DNA from: Coriobacteriaceae bacterium
GTDB taxonomy: Bacteria; Actinomycetota; Coriobacteriia; Coriobacteriales; Coriobacteriaceae
NCBI GenBank assembly: GCA_030525945.1
Contig: JAUNDT010000006.1
Coordinates: 46,630-110,629, forward strand
Reading direction: 5' to 3'
Length of the DNA stretch: 64,000 nt
Position numbers and translations under genes: made by a program. Positions 52,401 through 60,801 of the stretch are shown here, piece after piece; within the stretch, counting starts at the first letter, position 1, and each line of letters begins with the position of its first letter. The notes below the pieces were generated by a model. The model worked only from the letters and a program-made list of their open reading frames with translations, did no database searches and was not told where the DNA came from.

Positions 52401-55400
52401 CTTTGGATGTATCGAAATTGGAGACATCAATTATGTTCAAGCCACTGCAACCACCAAACATGCCACTCATAGACGTAACATTTTTAGTATCGAACCCTCT
52501 TAGATCCAAGCTTGTTAGAGCCGCACAATCTCTGAACATTTCGTACATGTTTGTAACTTTTCCTGTATTAAAGTTACTTACATCAAGCTTTGACAGCTTT
52601 CGGCAATAGCTAAACATCTGGGACATGTTTTCAACGCTACTCGTATCAAGGCTGGAGACGTCGAGTTCCAGCAATTCGTGGCACCCTAAAAACATTGCTG
52701 CCATATTATTAACGTTGGAAGTATTTTTGAACGTAACTTGAAGGCTTGTTACCGCCCTGCAATACGTAAACATGCCATAGAAGCTTTCAATTTTTTTAGC
52801 ATCGATCGTCAAAGGGCCCAGCTTTTTGACCGCATTACATCCATAGAACATCTCCTCCACCATGGTTAGCGGAGCATTGCTGAAATCTGGAAGCTGCACC
52901 TCTTTCAAAGATGAGCACATTTTAAACATTCGATCAGCCGTCTGCAGTCGAGCCATGTTGAAGTGCTCAATGTTTAAGCTAATAAGCGCTTTGCACTTAT
53001 TAAACATATACTCCATGGCCGTCACGTGCGATGTGTCAAATGAACTCAGGTCTACATCAGCAAGCTTCTCACACTCATAAAACATGTAGTGCATGTGCTC
53101 TACAGACGAAGTATCGAAACTCGTGAGGTCCAGCGATTGCAAAGTGGTACAGCTGGCAAACATATTGCCCATCCACTTTACCTGAGATGTATCAAAACTA
53201 GATAGGTCCAACTTACCCAGTTTAGAGCAGCCTGAGAACATGCTAGTCATATTGTTTACGTTCCCAGTTTTAAGACTAGAGACATCGAGCGTGGTCAGAC
53301 TAGAGCAATTCCGAAACATCTGTTCCATGTCGACGGCAACGCTCGTATCAAAGTTGCTCAAATCAATTACTGTAGCTTCGTTGAATTCCTTGAACATGCC
53401 GGACAGCTCTTCGCCAGCAGTGGAACCAGACTCGAAACGTACTGTGACAGGCTCGATAATGCCAGGAGCGTACCTATGCCAAGGCCATGAAGGAGTGGTG
53501 CCGCCATAATCGACCGCTGTGATTCCCGTACCACCAATAACCAGCTCGCGAGTGGCTTTATCGTACTTCCAGTGCCAAGTACCCAAATCTCCGCCGTACT
53601 CACGAGGCTCGGGCTCGGCGGCGTGGGCCGTCTCGGGGGCGAACAGGGAACCGAGGGCGTTCATCGCCCACGAGCCGAATGCGGCAATGGGGTTGGCGCT
53701 CTCAGCATCCTTCTTGTTGGACTCGTCAGCATCATCGTTCGCGGCCGACTTGCCCTCAGAGCCAGCAGCCACCTGGGAGGTAGCATCCGCACCCTGAGTA
53801 TCGGCAGCGCTACCCTGCCCAGCGTCAGCACCGGTAAGAGGCTCGAGCACAGCGCCCTCGGTCAGATTGAGGCCCTCGACCTTTTCGCCACGAGGATTCG
53901 TGAGCTCGAGCTCGAACGTGAACTTGTGGTTCGGGTCGTCGGTCTGCGTGCCAGGAGCAAGCCCCTTCTTGATGTCCAGGCCGGCCTTTTTGTACTGGTT
54001 CACAAACTCAAGATCGGCGGTCTTGGAGGTAATCGTGCCGTTCTTGCACACGGCGCACGCCTCACCGCCGTCGAGCTTGCCGTCACCGCCGCACACAAAG
54101 CATGCGCAGGACACGTTGTCCATCACGGTCTCGACGCCCAGCGTGCCGTTGTGGTTGTCGGTCACCTTGACCTTCACGAGTGCCACGTGGCCGTCGTATT
54201 CCACCTTGCCGCTGGCGGCGTCGGCAGGAATCACCTCGCGAATCGCATAGATATGCTCGGAGTCCACATCGGTCTGGTCGTACGCGATCTTGTTGAACTT
54301 CACCGTGCCGTCCACGGCGTTTTTCGCATCGCTCTGGATGGGCTCGAACGTGGCAACGCCGTCCTTCTCCACGACCTCGCCCATCTCAAAGGTGAACTGG
54401 TTCGCGGAAAGGTCGCCGCCCTTCAGGGTCTTATGCACCTGAAGCTCCACGTCGCCCGTCGCGGTGTACACGTTATTGAACACCGGCACGCTGCCCTCGG
54501 GCAGCTGAGCCGCGGGATCGCTCGATGCGTCAAAGTACTTCACGTCCACGAACATGGTGCCGTTGCCGTTGTCCTGCGGCATCACCTCAACGCGGTACAC
54601 GTCCTTGCTGCAGGTGTAACCGCCGCCGTCCTTGGTGGTCTCACGCATGGCATACGTAAAGGTCTTGCCGCTGTCTGCCTGGGTATACGTCAGCGCGCCG
54701 AACACCACGTCGGCCTCTTGCTGGATATTCCCCTGGGCATCCGTGCTGGGCTTGCCCTCGGGGCGGTCGTTGGAGGTGGTCCTCAGCACCTTGCCCTCGC
54801 TGTCGAGCAGCTCGAACATAAAGCGATGCGCAGGCAAGCTATGGCCCGTCAGGTGCTTGCGCGCGTGCAGGTTCACCTCGGCGGTCGCACGGTACACGTT
54901 AGTGAACGCGGCCTCGACCGTCTTGTTGGGCTCAACCTCGCCCTGGAGCTTAACGGAGCCCTCGGCCGTAAAGCCAGGGCGCTCAGCCTCGGTCACGGTG
55001 TACTTGGTGTTTTCGGGCAGCTCCTTGATGAGCGCCTGCTCACCGCCCCTGAGCTTGATGGTGCCGTTCGTGGACACTGTGCCCGAGTGCAGCACATCAC
55101 CGCCGCCAATGGGCGTAACAACATATTCGAACTCGTCGAACAGGGGCGCGTCGTTCTTAAGGAACGTGAACTCAAAGGTAAACTCGTTGTTCTTCGACTC
55201 CAGAGTGGTGTCGCCCGTGGTGGTCTTGCTCAGCAGCAAATCGCCGTACGGATGATAGGTATTCACGATGTTCGTGCCGTCGACCTCGGGGATATACGAG
55301 GAATTGCCCTGCAGGTCCTCCTTAACCTTGTACTCAATCGGCTGGCCGTTCTCGTTCTTATACAGGTTGTCGAAGGAGTACGACCACTCGTTGCTCGCGT

Positions 55401-58400
55401 TGGGGCGCACCGTCTGGGACTGCACCACCTTGCCGTTCGCGAGCAGCTTGACCACAATGCGATCCGGGCGCACGTCGGCAGAGTCGCCCTTCCAGGTCTT
55501 AACGCCGCTCACGCTCGTGCGCTCGGGGTCGTGCCTGTTCTCGAGTACATAGGTTGCTGTCTGGTCGTCGAAGGAGATGCTGGCGTGGTAGCCCGGGGCG
55601 CTCTGCTCCTGCAGCGTGTACTCAATCACGTTGCCCTTGGAGTCGGTGCGGTTGAGGTTGTCAAAGCTCCCCTGCCACTTGTTGGCGTCGCTCAGCGTGA
55701 GGGTCTTGCCCTCGACCGGCGTGCCGTTCTCCACCAACTGAACCGTTACCTGCTCGGGGCGAATGCCGTCGCGGTTGTCGCCGTCGTCCCACGTCTTGCG
55801 CACCTTGAGACTGTACGGTTCCAGACCAACCTTGGTGTAGTCGTCGTGGATGAACTGGCTCTTCTGCCATTCGCCATCGAACGAACCCTGGGATTGACTC
55901 TTCATGCACACGTTATTGAACGCATGGGCCTTCTTGGCAATGATGTCCTGCGCGTCCTCAAAGCGCGGGGCGCTCATGTTGATCAGGGCCGTTGCCGCCT
56001 GTTCCTGGTCCAGCGTGAACTCGCCGCCGCCCTTGGCGCGGCTGGTGTCGATCGCGATCGCGCTGATCTTTGCGCGCTCCTCCTGCGGCATGGCGGCGAG
56101 CGCCTCAGGCGTGGTCTTGGTCCAAATCTTGGTATTGGAAAGGTCGGTGTTCTTCTCGATCTCCGACCCCTGCTGAGGATCCGTCTCGCTGGGCTCGTAG
56201 AGCTTCAGGTCCTTCACGGTGCTGTAATACACAACCGGGTCGCAGCCGAGCTTGACCAGCGGCGACACGTCCACACTCCGCAGCGTACCGCGCCACGTGG
56301 GGGCACCGATATCTTCGGGGTCGTTGCCCTCAACGGGCTTGTAGTTCTCGAGCGAGTCATACAGCACAACGTTCTTGAGCTTCGTGCCCACCTTAGCGCG
56401 CGTGCTCAAACGGTAGGTGTACGTACCACCAGCGTACACGTTCAGGTCGGGCTCTTCCTCACCCGTGCCCGTGCCAAAATAGCCATCGCCGTTGACCTCG
56501 ACGGTCTTGCTCAGGCCTGCCGCGCCCTCGCTGAGGTAATCGACGGTCACCGGAGCGCCCGCGTACAGCACGTTCTCGTTGTTGGAGTCCACGCCGTCCA
56601 GGTCGGTCATGGCGTCGAGTGCGGACTCGACGTTCTCTTCGCCCTTAAAGGCATCCTCCGTACCCAGATTGTTGTACGCGCCATTGGAACCACGCGGGTT
56701 GTCAGGCTCGCCCTCGTAGCCCTTAACCGTGCCGACGCGCTCGTTGGCAGACTGGTATGCCGCAACGTTATGCAGCTCAGAGCCATAATCGGTAATGTCG
56801 TCAAATCCGTACCAGGCATCGAAGGACAACGTGAGCATGTCCTTGTAGTAGCTAATGCGATCCTCTTCGTACTTAATTGCCTGGGGCTCGAACTTGCCCC
56901 TCACCACGAGCATCGTGCGGCCGGTGCCGCGGTAGTTCTCGATCGTGTACAGCGAGGTAATGGCATCGTGATCACGGAGCTTCACCGTGCTCAGGTCGGG
57001 CGTGGCGCCCTTGGGCAGCAGGTCGTAGAAGGTGCCCTCGCGCTCCGTGAGCAGCTCGTCCGCCGCCAGGGCCTTCTCGTAGGCCTCCTTGTTCGTGATA
57101 AAGCTGCGTTTGTCAACATTGACGGTGTAATGCAGCTTTACTCGCTTGTGCTCGGTATCGACATCCTGGTCCATGTCAAACCGGTCAACGCGCTTGCTCA
57201 TGGTCGCGCGCACACCCGTGGTGTAGCCCATGAGCTTGTCGACGGCGGACTTCTTCTCCTTGAGGAGCTTCTCACCGTCATCCCCGCGCGTCACGTTGAG
57301 CTCGGCGTCGTTGTACAGCAGCACCGTGGGCGCCTGCGAGCCCTCAAAGGACTTGTCGGCAACCTTGCGCATCTTGCCGTTCCCCTTGAGCGAGATGTTC
57401 ACGCGCGTAAAGTACAACAGGCCTGCCACCGTGGAATTGGAGCTCGTGCGTACCTGCGTGGTGTTGGCGGGCAGGTCAACGGTGCCGTTCGAGGGCTGGG
57501 ACTGCTGCCCGTCCTTGGTAACAACCAGCGAACCGGTGGTCCAGTCCGCGGTGGCGTACTTATGCCATTCCTGGTTGTCGGTGGTCTTGATCTCCACGTC
57601 AATCTGGGGGATGTTCTTCACCTCAGTATCGGTCTCGTAATCGACCGTGCCATTGTCGAACGAGGAGAAGTCAGGCGATCCATCGGGTTTGAGGTTGATG
57701 GCGACGGCCTTTTTGATGACCGGCTTTTGAGGGAAGGTCACGCTCGTGTAATCGTAGTCCTTCGTGGCCTCAAGGGTGTCGTCCACGAGGCGCAGGCCCT
57801 TGTCCTCGGAGACCATCTTGACGGGGCGCTTGCCGTAGTTGTCCAGGTTGCCCTGGGGGTTGCCCGCAACGGACTCCTTGGGAGCCTCGTAGGTCCAGGG
57901 CAGGGTGTAGCCCACCGTGTTGATCGTGTAGGAAACCGGCACGTCCTTGCCCTTGCGCAGGTCGTTGAGCGCCGTGCCGTACATGCCCGTGTAGCCGTCG
58001 TACCCGGTGATGCCCGACGGGGCCACGTCTGCAGTGGAGCTGTTAGTCGCCGGGTGGTGCGTGGTGAAGGCGGCCCCGCCGGCGTAATACGGCTCGTTGT
58101 CGTTGCCGTACTTGTAAATGTTGAAGTGGCCCTCAGGCTTGATGAAGCGCGGGGCGTAGTAGGTCCACTTGTTGGTTGCCTCGTCGTATTCTTCGTTCGT
58201 GGCCTGCTCGTCCGTCCCAACCGCGGCGTCCTGCTCGGTGAGGGTGTAGGTCATCTTGTTTTTAAAGGTGTAGCTCTTGCCGTCCTCAAAACGCGAGGCG
58301 GGGTAGGCAACCTTGATGTGCGTGTAACTGGACGAGCCGCTAAAGTACTTGGGATCGCCCTTGACCGTCAGCGACGGATCCGTATCCGTGCCCTCGTTGT

Positions 58401-59838
58401 TGGCGCGCTCGTCCAAGATCACGCCGCCCATCTTGTCACCCACCTGGTCTGTGTAGGCGAGCGTAAAGGCCTGGTTGCCCTCAACATAGCAGTTGGCGTA
58501 CCAGTCGACCACCACGAAGAACTTCTCCTCGGGGTACTTCGCCTGCGCCTCGGCGACCGCGGGGTCATCGGCCACAACGTTGTACGGGGCGCGATCGAGC
58601 CGCTTGGTTGCTCTCGTAACCCTGGCGTGCGTGTCAAAGCGCGCGGCGATCTCGTTGCTCGTGGCGGTGAGCAGGTTGTCGTTATGGGTCACGATCTCCA
58701 TCTTGGCAGTAAAGGCATCGCTCAGCTGCATGTCCTTGAGCTTATGCGGCGTGAGCTCCATGTAGGCGAACTCCATGAAGCCCTGGGAGGCCGCGGGCAT
58801 GCGGTGCGTATTGGTGATGATGTACTCGTCCTTGCCCCCGCTCACCACATGGCGGTAATTCCAGCCAGCCGCGGTCGCGGGCTCAGCGGGAACGGGCAGC
58901 ACAAGCTTGCCCTCGGGATTGCCGTCGCGGTCCTTGAAGATGGACCCAGGTACCGTGATGGAGATGTCGCCCGGCTCATAGTCGCTCTCGCCCGAAAGCG
59001 CGTAGTTCACGCGCAGGCGAACCGTCTGCTCACCATCGCCCTTGGGGCGAACGGTGATCTGGCCCTCTTCGTCCTTCATATCCTCGGGCGCGCCGTCGCT
59101 CTTGGTTACCCAGGTGGCGGTGAGGCTCTCGATCTTCGTGTCGTCCTGCGCGGCGGTGTTCGCGGCGGCAGCGAATGGCTGCGGCGCGAGGAGCACGTCA
59201 ACGGCGGCAGCGGCATCCTCGGGGGTAGCGCCCTGGGCCTCGAGGGCCTTGATGGCGGCGTCGCGGGAGCTCAGGGCGGAGGTGCCGAGCGTCACGGCTG
59301 CCAGGTCGTTGGACTTGCAGTACTGCGCGTCCTTTGTGGGGTCTTCGGTGTCCTGCTCGCCGGCGTCCTGCGGCGTGGCAGGGTCCTTGGCGGCGGGGTC
59401 TTTGGCTGCAGAGTTCTGCGGCTCGGCCAGGGCCTGCTCGCCCTCGGGGGCGGGCTGGTCGGCCTTTGCGGAGGCGTCGTCCTTGGCGGCGGGGTCCTGG
59501 TCAGCTGAAGGGGCGTTGTCCGCGCCGGTGTTGTCCGCGCCCGCCGTGCCACCCGCGGCATCGTTCGACTTGCCAGCGGCGCTGCCCTCGGAGCCGTTGC
59601 CCTCGGGTGCGGAGGATTCCTTGGCGAGCTCGGCCTCGTGCTGCATGAGCGCGACCGTGTGCGCCGCCTCGTCGAGCATCTCGGCATACGCCGGAGCGGG
59701 AATCGAGCTGGTCACCATCGCAAACGTCAAAATGACGCTCAGCGCCGGCCTGAACGTGCGACGCGCTGCGTGCATGATCTTGCGGAAGCTGCCCTTCTCC
59801 ATCGTGATGCCCTTCTTTTCCTCGTCGCTTCTAGCCAT
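49438..59838 (-). CDS. Giant LPFTG-anchored mosaic adhesin (pilin-type, Cna-B, BspA-like repeats)
   Basis: A 3466-residue surface protein. A signal peptide (ILTFAMVTSSIPAPAYA, about 34-51) is followed by an acidic Ala/Asp/Glu-rich stalk (about 60-170), large beta-rich domains, two Cna-B domains (about 1346-1526; KVRKTWDDGDNRDGIRPEQV), four pilin isopeptide-type domains (about 1540-1985), an inserted AT-rich BspA-like block with about 15 units of a 24-residue repeat (CSSLTTLDVSSL-type; about 2149-2549), an InlB-type repeat (about 2600-2706), further isopeptide-type domains, and a wall-sorting end LPFTG (about 3436) with helix and RRRK tail. It is expected to be cross-linked by internal isopeptide bonds and anchored by a sortase. 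It lies 15 bases after the sortase gene. ATG at 59838 (AAGGGG 5 bases before) and at 59802 are both possible starts. Confidence 0.9.
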   Translation of the reverse strand: MARSDEEKKGITMEKGSFRKIMHAARRTFRPALSVILTFAMVTSSIPAPAYAEMLDEAAHTVALMQHEAELAKESSAPEGNGSEGSAAGKSNDAAGGTAGADNTGADNAPSADQDPAAKDDASAKADQPAPEGEQALAEPQNSAAKDPAAKDPATPQDAGEQDTEDPTKDAQYCKSNDLAAVTLGTSALSSRDAAIKALEAQGATPEDAAAAVDVLLAPQPFAAAANTAAQDDTKIESLTATWVTKSDGAPEDMKDEEGQITVRPKGDGEQTVRLRVNYALSGESDYEPGDISITVPGSIFKDRDGNPEGKLVLPVPAEPATAAGWNYRHVVSGGKDEYIITNTHRMPAASQGFMEFAYMELTPHKLKDMQLSDAFTAKMEIVTHNDNLLTATSNEIAARFDTHARVTRATKRLDRAPYNVVADDPAVAEAQAKYPEEKFFVVVDWYANCYVEGNQAFTLAYTDQVGDKMGGVILDERANNEGTDTDPSLTVKGDPKYFSGSSSYTHIKVAYPASRFEDGKSYTFKNKMTYTLTEQDAAVGTDEQATNEEYDEATNKWTYYAPRFIKPEGHFNIYKYGNDNEPYYAGGAAFTTHHPATNSSTADVAPSGITGYDGYTGMYGTALNDLRKGKDVPVSYTINTVGYTLPWTYEAPKESVAGNPQGNLDNYGKRPVKMVSEDKGLRLVDDTLEATKDYDYTSVTFPQKPVIKKAVAINLKPDGSPDFSSFDNGTVDYETDTEVKNIPQIDVEIKTTDNQEWHKYATADWTTGSLVVTKDGQQSQPSNGTVDLPANTTQVRTSSNSTVAGLLYFTRVNISLKGNGKMRKVADKSFEGSQAPTVLLYNDAELNVTRGDDGEKLLKEKKSAVDKLMGYTTGVRATMSKRVDRFDMDQDVDTEHKRVKLHYTVNVDKRSFITNKEAYEKALAADELLTEREGTFYDLLPKGATPDLSTVKLRDHDAITSLYTIENYRGTGRTMLVVRGKFEPQAIKYEEDRISYYKDMLTLSFDAWYGFDDITDYGSELHNVAAYQSANERVGTVKGYEGEPDNPRGSNGAYNNLGTEDAFKGEENVESALDAMTDLDGVDSNNENVLYAGAPVTVDYLSEGAAGLSKTVEVNGDGYFGTGTGEEEPDLNVYAGGTYTYRLSTRAKVGTKLKNVVLYDSLENYKPVEGNDPEDIGAPTWRGTLRSVDVSPLVKLGCDPVVYYSTVKDLKLYEPSETDPQQGSEIEKNTDLSNTKIWTKTTPEALAAMPQEERAKISAIAIDTSRAKGGGEFTLDQEQAATALINMSAPRFEDAQDIIAKKAHAFNNVCMKSQSQGSFDGEWQKSQFIHDDYTKVGLEPYSLKVRKTWDDGDNRDGIRPEQVTVQLVENGTPVEGKTLTLSDANKWQGSFDNLNRTDSKGNVIEYTLQEQSAPGYHASISFDDQTATYVLENRHDPERTSVSGVKTWKGDSADVRPDRIVVKLLANGKVVQSQTVRPNASNEWSYSFDNLYKNENGQPIEYKVKEDLQGNSSYIPEVDGTNIVNTYHPYGDLLLSKTTTGDTTLESKNNEFTFEFTFLKNDAPLFDEFEYVVTPIGGGDVLHSGTVSTNGTIKLRGGEQALIKELPENTKYTVTEAERPGFTAEGSVKLQGEVEPNKTVEAAFTNVYRATAEVNLHARKHLTGHSLPAHRFMFELLDSEGKVLRTTSNDRPEGKPSTDAQGNIQQEADVVFGALTYTQADSGKTFTYAMRETTKDGGGYTCSKDVYRVEVMPQDNGNGTMFVDVKYFDASSDPAAQLPEGSVPVFNNVYTATGDVELQVHKTLKGGDLSANQFTFEMGEVVEKDGVATFEPIQSDAKNAVDGTVKFNKIAYDQTDVDSEHIYAIREVIPADAASGKVEYDGHVALVKVKVTDNHNGTLGVETVMDNVSCACFVCGGDGKLDGGEACAVCKNGTITSKTADLEFVNQYKKAGLDIKKGLAPGTQTDDPNHKFTFELELTNPRGEKVEGLNLTEGAVLEPLTGADAGQGSAADTQGADATSQVAAGSEGKSAANDDADESNKKDAESANPIAAFGSWAMNALGSLFAPETAHAAEPEPREYGGDLGTWHWKYDKATRELVIGGTGITAVDYGGTTPSWPWHRYAPGIIEPVTVRFESGSTAGEELSGMFKEFNEATVIDLSNFDTSVAVDMEQMFRNCSSLTTLDVSSLKTGNVNNMTSMFSGCSKLGKLDLSSFDTSQVKWMGNMFASCTTLQSLDLTSFDTSSVEHMHYMFYECEKLADVDLSSFDTSHVTAMEYMFNKCKALISLNIEHFNMARLQTADRMFKMCSSLKEVQLPDFSNAPLTMVEEMFYGCNAVKKLGPLTIDAKKIESFYGMFTYCRAVTSLQVTFKNTSNVNNMAAMFLGCHELLELDVSSLDTSSVENMSQMFSYCRKLSKLDVSNFNTGKVTNMYEMFRDCAALTSLDLRGFDTKNVTSMSGMFGGCSGLNIIDVSNFDTSKVTAMNSMFNGCQVAELDVSGFKTPALENMDYMFNKCSKLEKLDLSGFSTTGATKMTDAFLECDNLSALHLPGTFEFNKGGAGSSAELPSKYKWVNVGSNPANAPADDAPRYTAKELEAKFPATGSGWYVWDTFAVFEFDASGGVGQAAPQKANVMQDVYLDAPKFVRFGYELTGWKAGSNFEFHKDSNGKIKIDQWAAKTLFDSSGGKPIVLTAQWEKSDGVTEDNGTYRFEIPAGYVLHLPDVIPSGTSYRVRELDEDGWKLVSSSGESGVISSQNAETPIAAFVNGLEMPENQTVRVELRAAKMLDGAWAQASDGFAFTMAGYDPAKGNPGTWSGTLHDGGAVSFPALEFPQSVLGSEKTKTFDYTIQETTGSDSTIAYDNTVFTARVTISLDAKGNLTQSVMYQNDAGPVPSAEAPVFRNTTKPGSLRITKRVQGGGSSVTSQEFSFKLALDGKPYEGAYTVDSQELTAVNGVLKIAGGKTATIAGIKAGSQYAVSEIDIPSGWSPVGGSSFTGSIVAGGTVPVKCTNEYAAQGAAQLMAYKDFPNGDLKEAQFTFDLYEGESVGGKPLSTVVNGPVDTNETIPGPNGTEVPNPHKGMAPADFDEIAYGVAGTYQYTIVERVPNDAANASGTTWAEASAEERAKGGFALNGVVYDSTLRHATVEVTDKGNGTLSTAVTYTDADGTELKDGAVFTNELQNVGMSIKKVVTNTFAENDLNRNAEFQFKVAFEGASGEVLAGQEFTVTDASGAVGEPQQVPADGVIKLRANEIAKFDKLPYGARYTVEELPKAGWTMDATASTGALEGTLTDAAKPAEIVVANTYNATGELKLTARKDFDGKLEDGMFSFSLFEKLPGGEQQLRETVTNKGETITFGTITYGLEDAGKTFTYTVLEEKGNLEGVAYDDTVYTVDVKVTDKCDGTLKVEATIRDDALMDVGSDGMVFTNRRTFELPFTGGSGVGMAGVALLALGCVAYLFDRRRKTRA

Positions 59839-59853
59839 GACGGCCCCTTCGTG

Positions 59854-60771
59854 TTATCGCTGAGCGCCGTGGTGCCCCAGCGGGGCGCGGCGCTTGGTGT
59901 GCACGTACTTGCCCAAGGCAAGGATGGCGGCAAATGCCACCAGCAGACCCGTGCCAATCAGCGCGGGCCTGGTGTTGTCATTCACGTATGCCGAAACGTC
60001 CGGCTTGGTCTGCTCGAACTCCTCGGGGTCGTATTCGCAGCGAACGCCGTGCACGAGCAGGCGCTTGTCGTTGATGCCAATGCGGCCCTTGGGATTCCAC
60101 TTGTCCGGCGTGGTGGTGCAGGTCACCAGCGTACACATGTCCCCGTCCTGCGGCGTGACGTCGACCTCGGTGGGGTCGACGATCTCCCAGCTGGTCACGC
60201 GGTACGCATAGGCGTCGCCCAGGATGTGGATGGCGAACACGTCGCCCTCCTCCAGCGCGCGGATGCCGTCGAAGATGCGGTGCTGCTGCAGGCCGGAGTG
60301 TCCGGTGAGGTAGCAATGCGAGCGGGCGCCACCCACGGGCAGGGAGGTCTCGGGTTGATGGCCCACGCCGGCGGAAAGCGCCGGCTCGCCGATGCCGTGG
60401 TACACCTTCATGACCACGTCGGCGCGGGGGATCTCGATCCAACCCATGATCTCGCTGCCGTCCACGGAGAGCTGGCTGTTGTACGGCAAGATCTCCGTTA
60501 CGCCGGCCGCCTCTGGGTCCTCGTAGCCGCCCAGGCGGGCGTTGTATGCGCGCGCCTGTGCCAGCAGCTGCTGCTTTTCGGCGGAATCGACCGCCTCCGC
60601 CGTGCTCGACATCGAGTTCACCTCGTTGCGCGAGGCAATGCGGAAGAACAGGTCGGTTGCGATGGGCGCCATGCACATGATGATGCCCAGCGCGATAAGC
60701 AGGACGGGGGGAGACAGCCTGCGCCGTCTCCCGTTCTTGCTCGTTGCGTTGTGAGCGTCCCGTCCTGCCAT
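59854..60771 (-). CDS. Class C sortase
   Basis: A 305-residue transpeptidase that polymerises pilins. It has an N-terminal membrane segment (LSPPVLLIALGIIMCMAP), the catalytic His (LTGHSGL, about 158), catalytic Cys in TLVTC (about 218) and Arg in DKRLLVHG (about 237), and a C-terminal membrane segment (ALIGTGLLVAFAAILALG). The two-helix topology and place next to pilin genes fit class C. The usual Asp-Pro-Trp/Phe lid before the core was not found. AAGG lies about 11 bases before the ATG. It sits between the LAMTG pilin and the giant adhesin. Confidence 0.92.
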   Translation of the reverse strand: MAGRDAHNATSKNGRRRRLSPPVLLIALGIIMCMAPIATDLFFRIASRNEVNSMSSTAEAVDSAEKQQLLAQARAYNARLGGYEDPEAAGVTEILPYNSQLSVDGSEIMGWIEIPRADVVMKVYHGIGEPALSAGVGHQPETSLPVGGARSHCYLTGHSGLQQHRIFDGIRALEEGDVFAIHILGDAYAYRVTSWEIVDPTEVDVTPQDGDMCTLVTCTTTPDKWNPKGRIGINDKRLLVHGVRCEYDPEEFEQTKPDVSAYVNDNTRPALIGTGLLVAFAAILALGKYVHTKRRAPLGHHGAQR

Positions 60772-60801
60772 GCTCTGCGCTACCTTACCGAATGCGCGCG
60801 A

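Noticed and set aside
53572..59508. Very long open frames on the plus strand opposite the adhesin and other minus-strand genes
   Set aside because: GC-rich third positions create long antisense frames; the minus-strand proteins have clear domains, start sites and sorting signals.
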